Positions 1 through 5,395 of a stretch of 5,395 nucleotides of DNA are shown here, one piece after another. The position numbers were made by a program, and so were the translations under genes. Below the pieces are notes generated by a model. The model made no database searches, was not told where the DNA came from, and saw only the letters and a program-made list of their open reading frames with translations. Origin of the DNA: Bacteroidota bacterium. GTDB lineage: Bacteria; Bacteroidota; Bacteroidia; Bacteroidales; UBA1715. The DNA lies in contig JAJUFK010000175.1 of the NCBI GenBank assembly GCA_029266015.1, forward strand, positions 1 through 5,395. Reading direction: 5' to 3'. Every line of letters starts with the position of its first letter. Positions within the stretch are counted from its first letter, which is position 1.

Positions 1-230
1 TGTATTTCACCTTTATCGTCTATCCATGGAACTCTAAAAATGATAACACGTTCCGGTTCTACTATTCGTTCCAGAATTTTTGCTGCCTTGTATTTCGGAT
101 TTTCTTCAATAAATGGTAAAATTGATTCTACAACTTCTTTTACCGCTTGATGAAATTCTAATTCACCCGGATTTTTGGCAATAATTTTTGCCATAAAATC
201 ATTCACTTGTAATTCTAAATCTTTTGACAT
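1..230 (-). CDS. gdhA: NADP-type glutamate dehydrogenase, N-terminal part (cut by window edge)
   Basis: Catalyses reductive amination of 2-oxoglutarate with ammonia to glutamate, in the cytoplasm, as a hexamer. Only the first 76 codons lie in the window. The translation begins MSKDLELQVNDFM and carries FHQAVKEVVESILPF, ENPKYKAAKILERIVEPERV and FRVPWIDDKGEI. These align closely with my recollection of E. coli GdhA (FAQAVREV, PFLEQNPKY, LLERLVEPERVIQFRVVWVDD). This stretch is the N-terminal part of the glutamate dehydrogenase dimerisation/substrate domain; the catalytic lysine and the Rossmann domain would lie beyond the window. The ATG at 228-230 is the natural start because the similarity covers nearly all of the sequence after it. 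The leader is A/T-rich without a Shine-Dalgarno motif. It is transcribed in the same direction as the acyltransferase gene but is separated from it by about 175 bases, so it probably has its own promoter. The NADP preference comes from family resemblance, not from residues visible here. Confidence 0.9.
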   Translation of the reverse strand, partial: MSKDLELQVNDFMAKIIAKNPGELEFHQAVKEVVESILPFIEENPKYKAAKILERIVEPERVIIFRVPWIDDKGEI

Positions 231-284
231 ATTATTTTTAAATTTTTGTAAATAAAAACTACGATTTATAAAAAAATTATAAGG

Positions 285-292
285 CAAAAATA
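285..292 (-). promoter_or_regulatory. Possible Bacteroidota -7 promoter box for gdhA
   Basis: Read on the minus strand, this octamer is TATTTTTG, an exact match to the Bacteroidota -7 consensus TAnnTTTG. It lies about 55 bases upstream of the gdhA ATG, a reasonable leader length. I do not see a TTTG -33 element at the expected 17-23 base spacing, and the region is so AT-rich that a chance match is plausible. The rest of the 231-406 spacer holds only weak short stem-loops. Confidence 0.3.
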
Positions 293-406
293 TAAAATAC
301 TTATAATATTTTTACTGTAAATTGTTAAAAATCAAAAAATTACGAATAGTTCGGAATGTTTTTTACGTGTTTCGCGTAATAGTGTTTTTTAAATAAAACG
401 AAACTA

Positions 407-2197
407 TCAGTTAAAAAAACGTTGCAGAATTTTTGTATCATCTACATCTTTTGCTATGGCTGTAATATTATCAAATGGAATCTCAAAAATGTCAACTATT
501 ATTAGTCCGTCTAAACAATTATTAAACAAAGGATCTATATTGAAGTTTATGATTTTGGCATTTAAACTTATATATTTTTTGAGTAACACAGGAATACGTA
601 AATCTTCTTCGTAATTACTTATAAATGAATCTAATTTTTTTAAGTCAACATGTTCTACAAGTGCTTGAATGTCTCCAACCAATTTTTTTGGTACTTTAAA
701 ATCTTTTCGTGGTCGTATTTGCTTTGCTAATGTATGATGAAAATGTTGCGATTTGATAAATGAAACTATTAAACTTTTTGATATTTCGGTAAATGAATTA
801 CTGATACTTACCGGGCCAATAAGGTATCTGTATTCTTCATTTTTCAGCAAAAAGTACACTATGCCTCTCCAGAGTAAAAATAAAGAATGATGATGTTTTT
901 GATATTCCGGTACTATAAACGAACGTCCTAATTCAAGTGATTGAGAAAGAATAGGTAAAACTGTGTTTTGAATTTTGAATAAACTATGTATATAAAAGCC
1001 TTTTTTACCGTATTGTTTCAATATTTCATTACCTTTACCTATTCTATATGCTCCTACTACTTTTTTTGCAGTTGTATCCCATATAAATAAGTGTTCATAG
1101 TATATATCGTATTCATCTATGTCAATTTCATTATTTGTACCTTCACCTACTGCTCTAAAAGTAAGTTCTCTGAGTCTTCCTATTTCTCGTATTATAAACG
1201 GAATTCTTACCGCCGATGAACAATATACTTCAAATTGTTTAAACGAAAATAATCTATCGTTTTTACGAATTGAATTTATTTCTTGTTCAAGCATAACCAC
1301 AGGAACAGGTTCTATTATAGGTTTAGGGTCAGTTTGATTAGTTTGTTTAAATATGGAAAAAAAATCTTTTATTTCTATATTTTTATAAGCCAATACATAT
1401 ACATGAGCTCTTACATAGCGCGTAAGGCTAAAATCTTTATTGAATTTTTTTTGTTCATTGCTGCTAATTGCTGCACCAATTATACACTGTAATGTGTAAT
1501 TATTTTTTTTGAAAAATGGTAATCGTAATCGTTTAAGACTTAACACGGGATATGTTTTTTTTGCTATTTCCAACATAGTTGCATCGGAGTGTTGAATATA
1601 TACCGGAATTATTGGTATTTCGGCGTATTTTATAGCTCCTAATATATTTGTTTGCCATTCTCCATCTGTTTTGTGTTGTTTGTTAAATTTATAAATATTG
1701 CCTTGTTGAGCAGGAAAAAATCCTAATGCTTGATTGTTTTTGAAGTGTTCATACATTTTTATAATACCCGATTTATTTGGTGAACCTTTAGAATCGGCAA
1801 AAGGATATGTTTGGAAAAATATTTTTTCAAATACCGGATTTTGAATGGCTCCAATATCTTCTACAATTTTAAAATCGGGTCGTTTTTGTGAAATAATCTT
1901 ATAAAGTAATAATGCATCTAATCCTCCTAAAGGTTGATTTGCTATGACAGCAAAAGGTCCTGTAGCAGGAATTTGTTCAAGCATCTGTTGATTATATTGT
2001 ATTTCAATGTCGAGTTGTTTAAAAAAGGTTTCAATACAATGGCTGGCAAAATAGTCATCAATAGCATATACTGAAGTGCCTTGCAGCATTGTTTCACAAT
2101 AGGAATGAAACATATAATACATTGATTGATATTTGAGTCTGTTTAATTGTCCGATTTTTCGGATTTGTGACTGGCTGAGAAAAGATGACTGAATCAT
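407..2197 (-). CDS. Two-domain acyltransferase, PlsC-like plus GNAT/OlsB-like (OlsF/GlsF type)
   Basis: Probably makes an acylated amino-acid membrane lipid (ornithine or glycine lipid type). In OlsF-like proteins the C-terminal domain N-acylates the amino acid and the N-terminal domain O-acylates the product. The protein is 596 aa from the ATG at 2195-2197; an in-frame TTG at 2230 would add 11 residues that look like leader sequence. Residues about 60-250 are PlsC-like: VIANQPLGGLD at 84-94, a PFADSKGS block at 132-139, FFPAQ at 160-164 and IPIIPVYIQ at 194-202. Residues about 337-470 match the GNAT/hemolysin-type acyltransferase domain: RLRELTFRAVGEG, DEYDIYYEHLFIWD, VGAYRIG, LELGRSFIVPEYQK and GPVSISNSF. 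The tail contains DPLFNNCLDGLIIVD, typical of the fused family as I recall it. There is no signal peptide and no clear membrane segment, so it is probably a peripheral inner-membrane enzyme. Oddity: family members usually have His in the HPxGG(L/I)(D/E) motif, but residue 88 is Gln (CAA). The real substrate is uncertain. Confidence 0.82.
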   Translation of the reverse strand: MIQSSFLSQSQIRKIGQLNRLKYQSMYYMFHSYCETMLQGTSVYAIDDYFASHCIETFFKQLDIEIQYNQQMLEQIPATGPFAVIANQPLGGLDALLLYKIISQKRPDFKIVEDIGAIQNPVFEKIFFQTYPFADSKGSPNKSGIIKMYEHFKNNQALGFFPAQQGNIYKFNKQHKTDGEWQTNILGAIKYAEIPIIPVYIQHSDATMLEIAKKTYPVLSLKRLRLPFFKKNNYTLQCIIGAAISSNEQKKFNKDFSLTRYVRAHVYVLAYKNIEIKDFFSIFKQTNQTDPKPIIEPVPVVMLEQEINSIRKNDRLFSFKQFEVYCSSAVRIPFIIREIGRLRELTFRAVGEGTNNEIDIDEYDIYYEHLFIWDTTAKKVVGAYRIGKGNEILKQYGKKGFYIHSLFKIQNTVLPILSQSLELGRSFIVPEYQKHHHSLFLLWRGIVYFLLKNEEYRYLIGPVSISNSFTEISKSLIVSFIKSQHFHHTLAKQIRPRKDFKVPKKLVGDIQALVEHVDLKKLDSFISNYEEDLRIPVLLKKYISLNAKIINFNIDPLFNNCLDGLIIVDIFEIPFDNITAIAKDVDDTKILQRFFN

Positions 2198-2379
2198 ATT
2201 TTGTATTTTTTTTACAAATATCAATGTCAAAAATTATTCAAATCATACCGTAATGTTAATGAAATGTGAAAAATGTATTTCGTTTGTTATTAAAATGTTA
2301 TTAATTAGAGGTAAAGGGGGGGGAGATTAGTTTGTGATATTTTCACATGAATCGATATATGAGTGGAGTTTTTAGATAG
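2198..2379. other. Intergenic stretch between the acyltransferase start and the intron remnant
   Basis: No reading frame of interest is visible on either strand. The part nearest the acyltransferase should hold its promoter on the minus strand, but I find only near misses to TAnnTTTG (for example TATGATTTG, with one extra base, at about 2239-2247). A run of eight G residues at 2316-2323 stands out in this AT-rich DNA. The short dyad TGTGA-N5-TCACA lies at 2333-2347. The left boundary of the intron remnant probably falls somewhere in about 2300-2380 but cannot be fixed without an intact relative. Confidence 0.5.
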
Positions 2380-2607
2380 TCTGATATTTGGCGCAATTGG
2401 AAAAAGAGAGAACGAAAACGCAAAAACCTAATACGACTTGGCGTAAACGTCACAGACGCATTTAGATGGAGCCGAATAAGAAAAGGAGGCTGGGCAGTAG
2501 CCCAAAACCCAATGCTTGTAACAACAATAACTCTCGAACGCCTTGCAAAACGTGGGTATGAATCTATGACAGAATACTACACAAAACACAGCTCCATACC
2601 TTATTAA
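2380..2607 (+). pseudogene. Group II intron reverse transcriptase/maturase, C-terminal fragment
   Basis: An open frame of 75 codons follows an in-frame TAG at 2377-2379, has no start codon near its beginning, and ends with TAA at 2605-2607. It reads IWRNWKKRERKRKNLIRLG, then AFRWSRIRKGGWAVAQNPML, then TITLERLAKRGYESMTEYY. The W-(R/K)-x-W-K-K, RNLIRLGV, W-x-x-x-R-K-G-x-W and LxxxGYxSMxxYY pattern is the characteristic end of intron-encoded maturases (domain X and the DNA-binding region D). No HNH endonuclease domain follows, so the parent element probably belonged to a lineage lacking En. About 80% or more of the usual protein, including the whole reverse transcriptase domain with its YxDD site, is missing. 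A stretch in another frame just upstream (FLDSLI, about 2369-2386) may be the continuation of domain X before a frameshift or small deletion, but this is weak. Confidence 0.82.
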
Positions 2608-2670
2608 ACCGCCGTGGCGGATGGTGTGAGAGCTCTCCGTCAGTCTTTGCCTGACGGCAGTCTACTCGAT
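2608..2670 (+). other. Group II intron domains V (shortened) and VI
   Basis: Domain V begins ACCGCCGT at 2608-2615, with the CGC version of the catalytic triad, and its 3' strand ends GGATGGT at 2619-2625. Only 18 bases are present where about 34 are usual: the distal stem and tetraloop are absent and the basal stem has mismatches. Domain VI follows with GAG (2628-2630) facing CTC (2665-2667), AG (2631-2632) facing CT (2662-2663), and A2664 bulged between them. That A is seven bases from the 3' end, the usual branch-point distance. The tip of domain VI is a 7-bp stem, CCGTCAG (2637-2643) with CTGACGG (2651-2657). Domain VI therefore looks preserved while domain V looks disabled. Confidence 0.65.
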
Positions 2671-2679
2671 TAAGTCTTG

Positions 2680-4929
2680 TTAATTCTTGTCATACATTTT
2701 TACTCCAAATGGAATTTTCAAATTTAATGAAATATTTCTACCCGGATTATACAAATTCACTTCTTTTAATGTTGATAAATGGTCAATATATTTTGTGTTC
2801 AATACATTATTTGCACTAATACTCAATGAAACTAATTGATTTTTCATTTTTATATTACCACCAATGCTTAAATCAATTAATGTATAACCCGTTGTTGTAG
2901 TTTCGTCAGGTGCCACTTTGTTTTGATTAAATGCGGTGCCTGTATTAACTGAAACAAAAGCCTTTTTAAAAAACATTAATTTTTCTTTTTCACCTCTTAA
3001 TTCAAAACGCAATTTATGAGCGGGTACAAATGGCAGGTAGTCTCCATTATCTTGTTTGCCGATTACGGATGAAAACGTTGCTTCAAAATGCAACCATTTT
3101 AATGTTTTTGGATGAACATGTATACCTGCTTCACCTCCGAACAAAGTCGAATTTGCCTGTTTGTATCTAAATATATCTATTCCAGAAGCCGTAGTGTCGC
3201 CAGTTGGAGAAATGAAAATATAATTATTGACAATGTTATAAAATCCTGCAATGTCAAAAGTGAAATTATCCTTGTGGTAATGAATGCTTAAATCTGTTTC
3301 ATAGGCATTTTCGGGAACAAGATTATGGTCTCCGATTTCGTATCGCAATTCGTGTTGTCCGTTTGAAGTAAGTTCCGCTAAGTTGGGAGTTCGGTAAGCT
3401 GCGGCATAGTTTGCTCTAAATAATAATTTTTCAGAAAAGTTATAAGTAGCACCGAGCGAACCGCTAAAACTGCCAAATGATTTGTCAAGTGACGCTCGAT
3501 ATGTCATTGTATCTGTCGCTAAACCAATTTCCTGTGTATAAATTGTCTTATTGTCGTAACGAACACCAGTTTGTACTTTTAGTTTCTTGAAAAAAGTATA
3601 TTGTAACAAACCAAAAGCAGAATTATTATTAGTTGTAGCATCAGGTATTAATTTTGTTTCTCTGTTATTCAGATTTGTATTGGTTTGATTGAACCCCTGA
3701 AACCCGATTATATATTCTGAGTTTTTCTTAGATGGCAAATGAAGTTTTGCATCATACGTTAAGGTTGCAAGTTCCATTTGAATTTCATAAACACCAACAT
3801 CTCCAAAATGGACAAGTTCTGTATTTTGAAACGCTGAATTAATATCAAGTTTGAATTTGCCTAAATACAACTTATTTTGAGAAGAAAGTAAATGAGTATT
3901 CAATTCCTGATACCAAATATTATTTTCTCTTTCTCTTTTGCTTATTGCTTCAATTGCTTCATCTTCCACCAATCCAAGTTTTTGATTGTTGAAGTCATAA
4001 AACAATTTGAAAGTTCCAACCTTATCTGTATATCCTGTATTTGCCTTAACAGACATTTCGTTAAAACGTGAGTTTGGAACATAAGCACCACCTCCCTGAA
4101 GAAAATCGGAATTTGTTTTTTGTCCAATTCTTATCCCTCCGAAAAACTTTTTCGAGGCTCCTTTTATACCTAAATTATTAGTCATACCTAGTGTGTTTGA
4201 AAAAAGTTGCATGTTGTAATCACCAACAATACTGCCAATCGGAGCAGGTTTTTCTTTTATAAAATTGATAACACCACCAATTGCATCTGAACCATAAAGC
4301 AATGAAGCAGGTCCTTTGATGATTTCAACATCTTCAATTCCAAATTCATCAATCCCGAGCGGATGATGACTCGAATACTGATAATTTTCAAATCGCACTC
4401 CATTATTTAGAACTAAAATGTCATTCATTGAAAGCCCACGAATAACAGGCTTTGAAACTCCGCTTCCTTTAGAAATCATATCAACTCCAGGTATTTTAGT
4501 TAGTGCTTCTGTAAAATTTGGAGTTTTTGTAATTGTTAGTGGGTCGAGTTTGAGAATGTCAATTTTCACCGCATTTTCATGTTGAGTTGAGTTGTATCCA
4601 CCAGAAACAACTATTGTTTCCATTTCTATTGCTTTTTGGTTTAGTATGATATTTAATTCCAAACTGTTTCCATTTAAATCAACTGTTTCAATACGATTAG
4701 TGTATCCTAATGTCGAAAATTGAATTTTAATCTTTCCATTCGGCAAATTCGATAATTCGTAAGTTCCATTAGAATTTGAGATTGTACCTTTATTCATGTC
4801 AGGAATGAAAATGCTTGCACCAATCAATGGTAAATTGTCTTGGTTTGTAATTTTTCCTGTTATTTTGTTTTGTGCATTCGATATATTATACGACAATATC
4901 ATAACGCAAATGATAAATATTTTTTTCAT
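2680..4929 (-). CDS. TonB-dependent outer-membrane receptor, probably for a metal or metal chelate
   Basis: Imports a scarce ligand across the outer membrane using TonB/ExbBD energy. The protein is 749 aa. Residues 1-19 are a signal peptide (cut likely after SNA). A carboxypeptidase-regulatory-like beta domain lies at about 23-98 (ITGKITNQDNLPLIGASI, NGTYELSNLP, FSTLGY). A TonB-box-like ETIVVSG is at 104-110. The plug spans about 115-225 (EALTKIPGVD, VIRGLSMNDILVLNNGVR, VEIIKGPASLLYGSDAIGGVIN). The remainder is a 22-strand-type barrel with NYAAAYRTPNLAELTSNG and a C-terminal PGRNISLNLKIPF followed by eight extra residues. The plug loop SSHHPLGIDEF (186-196) has a His-His and an Asp placed like metal ligands in ZnuD-type zinc receptors; this is inference. 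It is too short for SusC and has no SusD partner. It sits 59 bases after the small His/Cys-rich gene, probably in the same operon. The start at ATG 4927-4929 fits the signal peptide. Confidence 0.9.
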   Translation of the reverse strand: MKKIFIICVMILSYNISNAQNKITGKITNQDNLPLIGASIFIPDMNKGTISNSNGTYELSNLPNGKIKIQFSTLGYTNRIETVDLNGNSLELNIILNQKAIEMETIVVSGGYNSTQHENAVKIDILKLDPLTITKTPNFTEALTKIPGVDMISKGSGVSKPVIRGLSMNDILVLNNGVRFENYQYSSHHPLGIDEFGIEDVEIIKGPASLLYGSDAIGGVINFIKEKPAPIGSIVGDYNMQLFSNTLGMTNNLGIKGASKKFFGGIRIGQKTNSDFLQGGGAYVPNSRFNEMSVKANTGYTDKVGTFKLFYDFNNQKLGLVEDEAIEAISKRERENNIWYQELNTHLLSSQNKLYLGKFKLDINSAFQNTELVHFGDVGVYEIQMELATLTYDAKLHLPSKKNSEYIIGFQGFNQTNTNLNNRETKLIPDATTNNNSAFGLLQYTFFKKLKVQTGVRYDNKTIYTQEIGLATDTMTYRASLDKSFGSFSGSLGATYNFSEKLLFRANYAAAYRTPNLAELTSNGQHELRYEIGDHNLVPENAYETDLSIHYHKDNFTFDIAGFYNIVNNYIFISPTGDTTASGIDIFRYKQANSTLFGGEAGIHVHPKTLKWLHFEATFSSVIGKQDNGDYLPFVPAHKLRFELRGEKEKLMFFKKAFVSVNTGTAFNQNKVAPDETTTTGYTLIDLSIGGNIKMKNQLVSLSISANNVLNTKYIDHLSTLKEVNLYNPGRNISLNLKIPFGVKMYDKN

Positions 4930-4966
4930 TTTATTACGTATTAATTTTTAAAACAAATTTTCATTG

Positions 4967-4984
4967 AACACCTCAAAAGGTGTT
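4967..4984 (-). promoter_or_regulatory. Intercistronic 7-bp hairpin or dyad upstream of the receptor gene
   Basis: AACACCT (4967-4973) and AGGTGTT (4978-4984) are a perfect inverted repeat separated by four bases. It lies 4 bases after the small gene's stop codon and about 37 bases before the receptor ATG. On the minus strand the hairpin is followed by CAATGAAAATTTG rather than a T-run, so it is not a standard intrinsic terminator. It could be a processing or stabilising hairpin, an attenuator, or an operator dyad for a metal regulator. The inverted repeat is certain; the role is not known. Confidence 0.55.
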
Positions 4985-4988
4985 TATT

Positions 4989-5303
4989 TCAAATCTGTCT
5001 ATAAGGTGGAGCACGTAATAAAAATGAGTATTTAGAGAGTATAGAATAATTAACTGACCTGTAATTATTGCAATACTTTGCTACAGGTTGTTCTTTTAAT
5101 AAAACAATATTTTCAAAGTCTGACGAAAATATGGAAAATTCAAAATTACAAACAGCACATTTCTCATGAAATACATGGTAATGCTTCTCATTCTTTGCTT
5201 TGCATTCAAAGTGTTTATGATGATGCTCAAGTTTCACTATTGAAGGTAAAATGAATACCAACAAGAGAAATAAAGAAGCAATATTTTTAAATCTTCTAAT
5301 CAT
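4989..5303 (-). CDS. Small His/Cys-rich membrane or secreted protein next to the TonB receptor
   Basis: Function unknown; metal handling is likely. The protein is 104 aa from ATG 5301-5303; one codon earlier is an in-frame TTG that would add a single residue. Residues 8-23 (IASLFLLLVFILPSIV) form a signal peptide or N-terminal anchor after a basic start, so the rest probably lies in the periplasm. The next part is rich in metal ligands: HHHKHFEC at 27-34, HYHVFH at 41-46, and CAVCNFEF at 49-56, with another Cys at 78. The C-terminus has RAPP at 97-100. The layout (hydrophobic start, His cluster, CxxC, terminal R-(A/G)-P-P) recalls small DUF2946-like proteins that often sit beside TonB-dependent receptors for metals, but I cannot confirm membership. 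It is the first gene of a probable two-gene operon with the receptor. Its upstream DNA is interrupted by an insertion-sequence end 20 bases before the ATG. Confidence 0.75.
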   Translation of the reverse strand: MIRRFKNIASLFLLLVFILPSIVKLEHHHKHFECKAKNEKHYHVFHEKCAVCNFEFSIFSSDFENIVLLKEQPVAKYCNNYRSVNYSILSKYSFLLRAPPYRQI

Positions 5304-5323
5304 CAAACTGTTTGTTTTGTCAT

Positions 5324-5395
5324 TGTAAACTCCCCCAAAAACTGGACAGTTTAAAAGTATAAAAAAAGTATTAATTTTAAACTGTATTATGAAAA
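5324..5395 (+). mobile_element. Left end of an IS3-family-like insertion sequence (runs off window)
   Basis: From 5324 the plus strand reads TGTAAACTCCCCCA, then ACTGGACAGTT. This matches the terminal inverted repeat style of IS3-family elements: 5'-TG, a C-rich block, and a GGACA core about 20 bases in. An ATG followed by A residues at 5389-5395 is where the first transposase frame (OrfA) would begin, reading away from the host genes. Only two codons are visible, so the transposase itself is not shown. The opposite end and the target duplication are outside the window. The 20 bases between this end and the small gene's ATG are all that remains here of native upstream DNA, so the element probably separates the operon from its original promoter. 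Confidence 0.65.
5346..5385 (+). repeat. 11-bp inverted repeat just ahead of the presumed transposase start
   Basis: ACAGTTTAAAA (5346-5356) and TTTTAAACTGT (5375-5385) are perfect reverse complements separated by 18 bases. The repeat starts within the IS terminal repeat and ends three bases before the ATG at 5389. In RNA it would fold into a long hairpin close to the translation start. The spacer contains a short direct repeat, AAAGTAT (5354-5360 and 5367-5372 region, second copy lying after an A-run). Confidence 0.6.

Larger units (their letters stand above)
2380..2670 (+). mobile_element. Group II intron remnant, 3' end only
   Basis: This is the distal end of a retroelement intron: maturase C-terminus, then domain V, then domain VI, in the canonical order. 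It ends in CTACTCGAT at 2662-2670, matching the AY 3' terminus of group II introns. The 5' catalytic domains I-III and nearly all of the reverse transcriptase are missing, so it cannot splice or move by itself. It lies antisense to both neighbouring genes, with its 3' end 9 bases beyond the receptor's stop codon, and it interrupts neither. GC content of 2401-2640 is about 45% by hand count, against about 25% in a sampled 60-base piece of the acyltransferase gene (481-540), consistent with foreign origin. The left limit given is the first in-frame codon after a stop, not a demonstrated junction. Truncation at the 5' end is what incomplete cDNA synthesis during retrohoming would leave, although later deletion would look the same. 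Confidence 0.8.

Noticed and set aside
343..379. Two small stem-loops (CGAA/TTCG at 343-353 and TTACG/CGTAA at 363-379) as a terminator for the acyltransferase gene
   Set aside because: The stems are only 4-5 bp and neither is followed by a T-run on the minus strand. The T-run at 385-390 follows the second stem only on the plus strand, where no gene ends.
1119..1492. Plus-strand open frames of about 70 codons within the acyltransferase gene
   Set aside because: They are antisense to a gene with convincing domains, show no recognisable motifs, and overlap each other.
2198..2230. TTG start at 2230 for the acyltransferase
   Set aside because: The extra 11 residues (LIFVKKIQN and flanks) add no recognisable domain, and a normal ATG is available at 2197. 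The choice is not proven.
2238..2249. TATGATTTG as a -7 promoter box for the acyltransferase
   Set aside because: It has three bases instead of two between TA and TTTG, and no TTTG -33 element is suitably spaced.
2333..2347. TGTGA-N5-TCACA resembling a CRP-type site
   Set aside because: The spacer is five bases, whereas the CRP consensus has six. Bacteroidota do not generally use E. coli-like CRP sites, and no promoter is evident next to it.
3942..4127. Minus-strand open frame of about 61 codons inside the receptor gene
   Set aside because: It is an alternative frame of the receptor coding region with no family resemblance.
2680..4929. Reading the receptor as SusC of a polysaccharide utilisation locus
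   Set aside because: At 749 residues it is shorter than the roughly 1000 usual for SusC, there is no SusD-like lipoprotein gene downstream, and no glycan enzymes are nearby.
5305..5311. AAACTGT next to the IS end as part of the IS inverted repeat
   Set aside because: The same heptamer occurs in the 11-bp repeat, but it lies outside the TG terminus at 5324 and is short enough to be chance.

Overview
The window looks like chromosomal DNA of a Bacteroidota bacterium. It is AT-rich. The start codons have A/T-rich leaders without Shine-Dalgarno motifs. The outer-membrane receptor has the N-terminal carboxypeptidase-regulatory-like domain common in this phylum, and a TAnnTTTG-type -7 box lies upstream of gdhA. 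All intact host genes are on the minus strand. Both mobile-element fragments point to the plus strand.

Layout from low to high coordinates: (1) the 5' end of an NADP-type glutamate dehydrogenase gene, cut by the window edge (1-230); (2) a 175-base spacer with a possible gdhA promoter; (3) a two-domain lipid acyltransferase of the OlsF/GlsF kind, a PlsC-like domain followed by a GNAT/OlsB-like domain (407-2197), in which the expected catalytic His of the PlsC-like motif reads Gln; (4) a spacer of nearly 500 bases containing the 3' remnant of a group II intron, consisting of the maturase C-terminus, a shortened domain V and a good domain VI (about 2380-2670); (5) a TonB-dependent receptor (2680-4929); (6) a short intercistronic stretch with a perfect 7-bp hairpin; (7) a small His/Cys-rich membrane or secreted protein (4989-5303); (8) the left terminal repeat of an IS3-family-like element, running off the window from about 5324.

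The small His/Cys protein and the receptor are probably one operon. The ligand-rich small protein and the His-His-rich plug of the receptor suggest uptake of a transition metal (zinc or copper) or a metal chelate, but the substrate is inferred. The IS end lies only 20 bases ahead of the first gene of this operon, so it has probably replaced or reshaped the native promoter. The acyltransferase probably makes an amino-acid-containing membrane lipid (ornithine or glycine lipid), and GdhA makes glutamate from ammonia and 2-oxoglutarate. These two are neighbours without an evident shared pathway.

I do not see a clear new defence or mobile system here. The points most worth following up are the altered acyltransferase active site, the compact metal-type operon with its hairpin, the IS insertion ahead of it, and the 5'-truncated intron.
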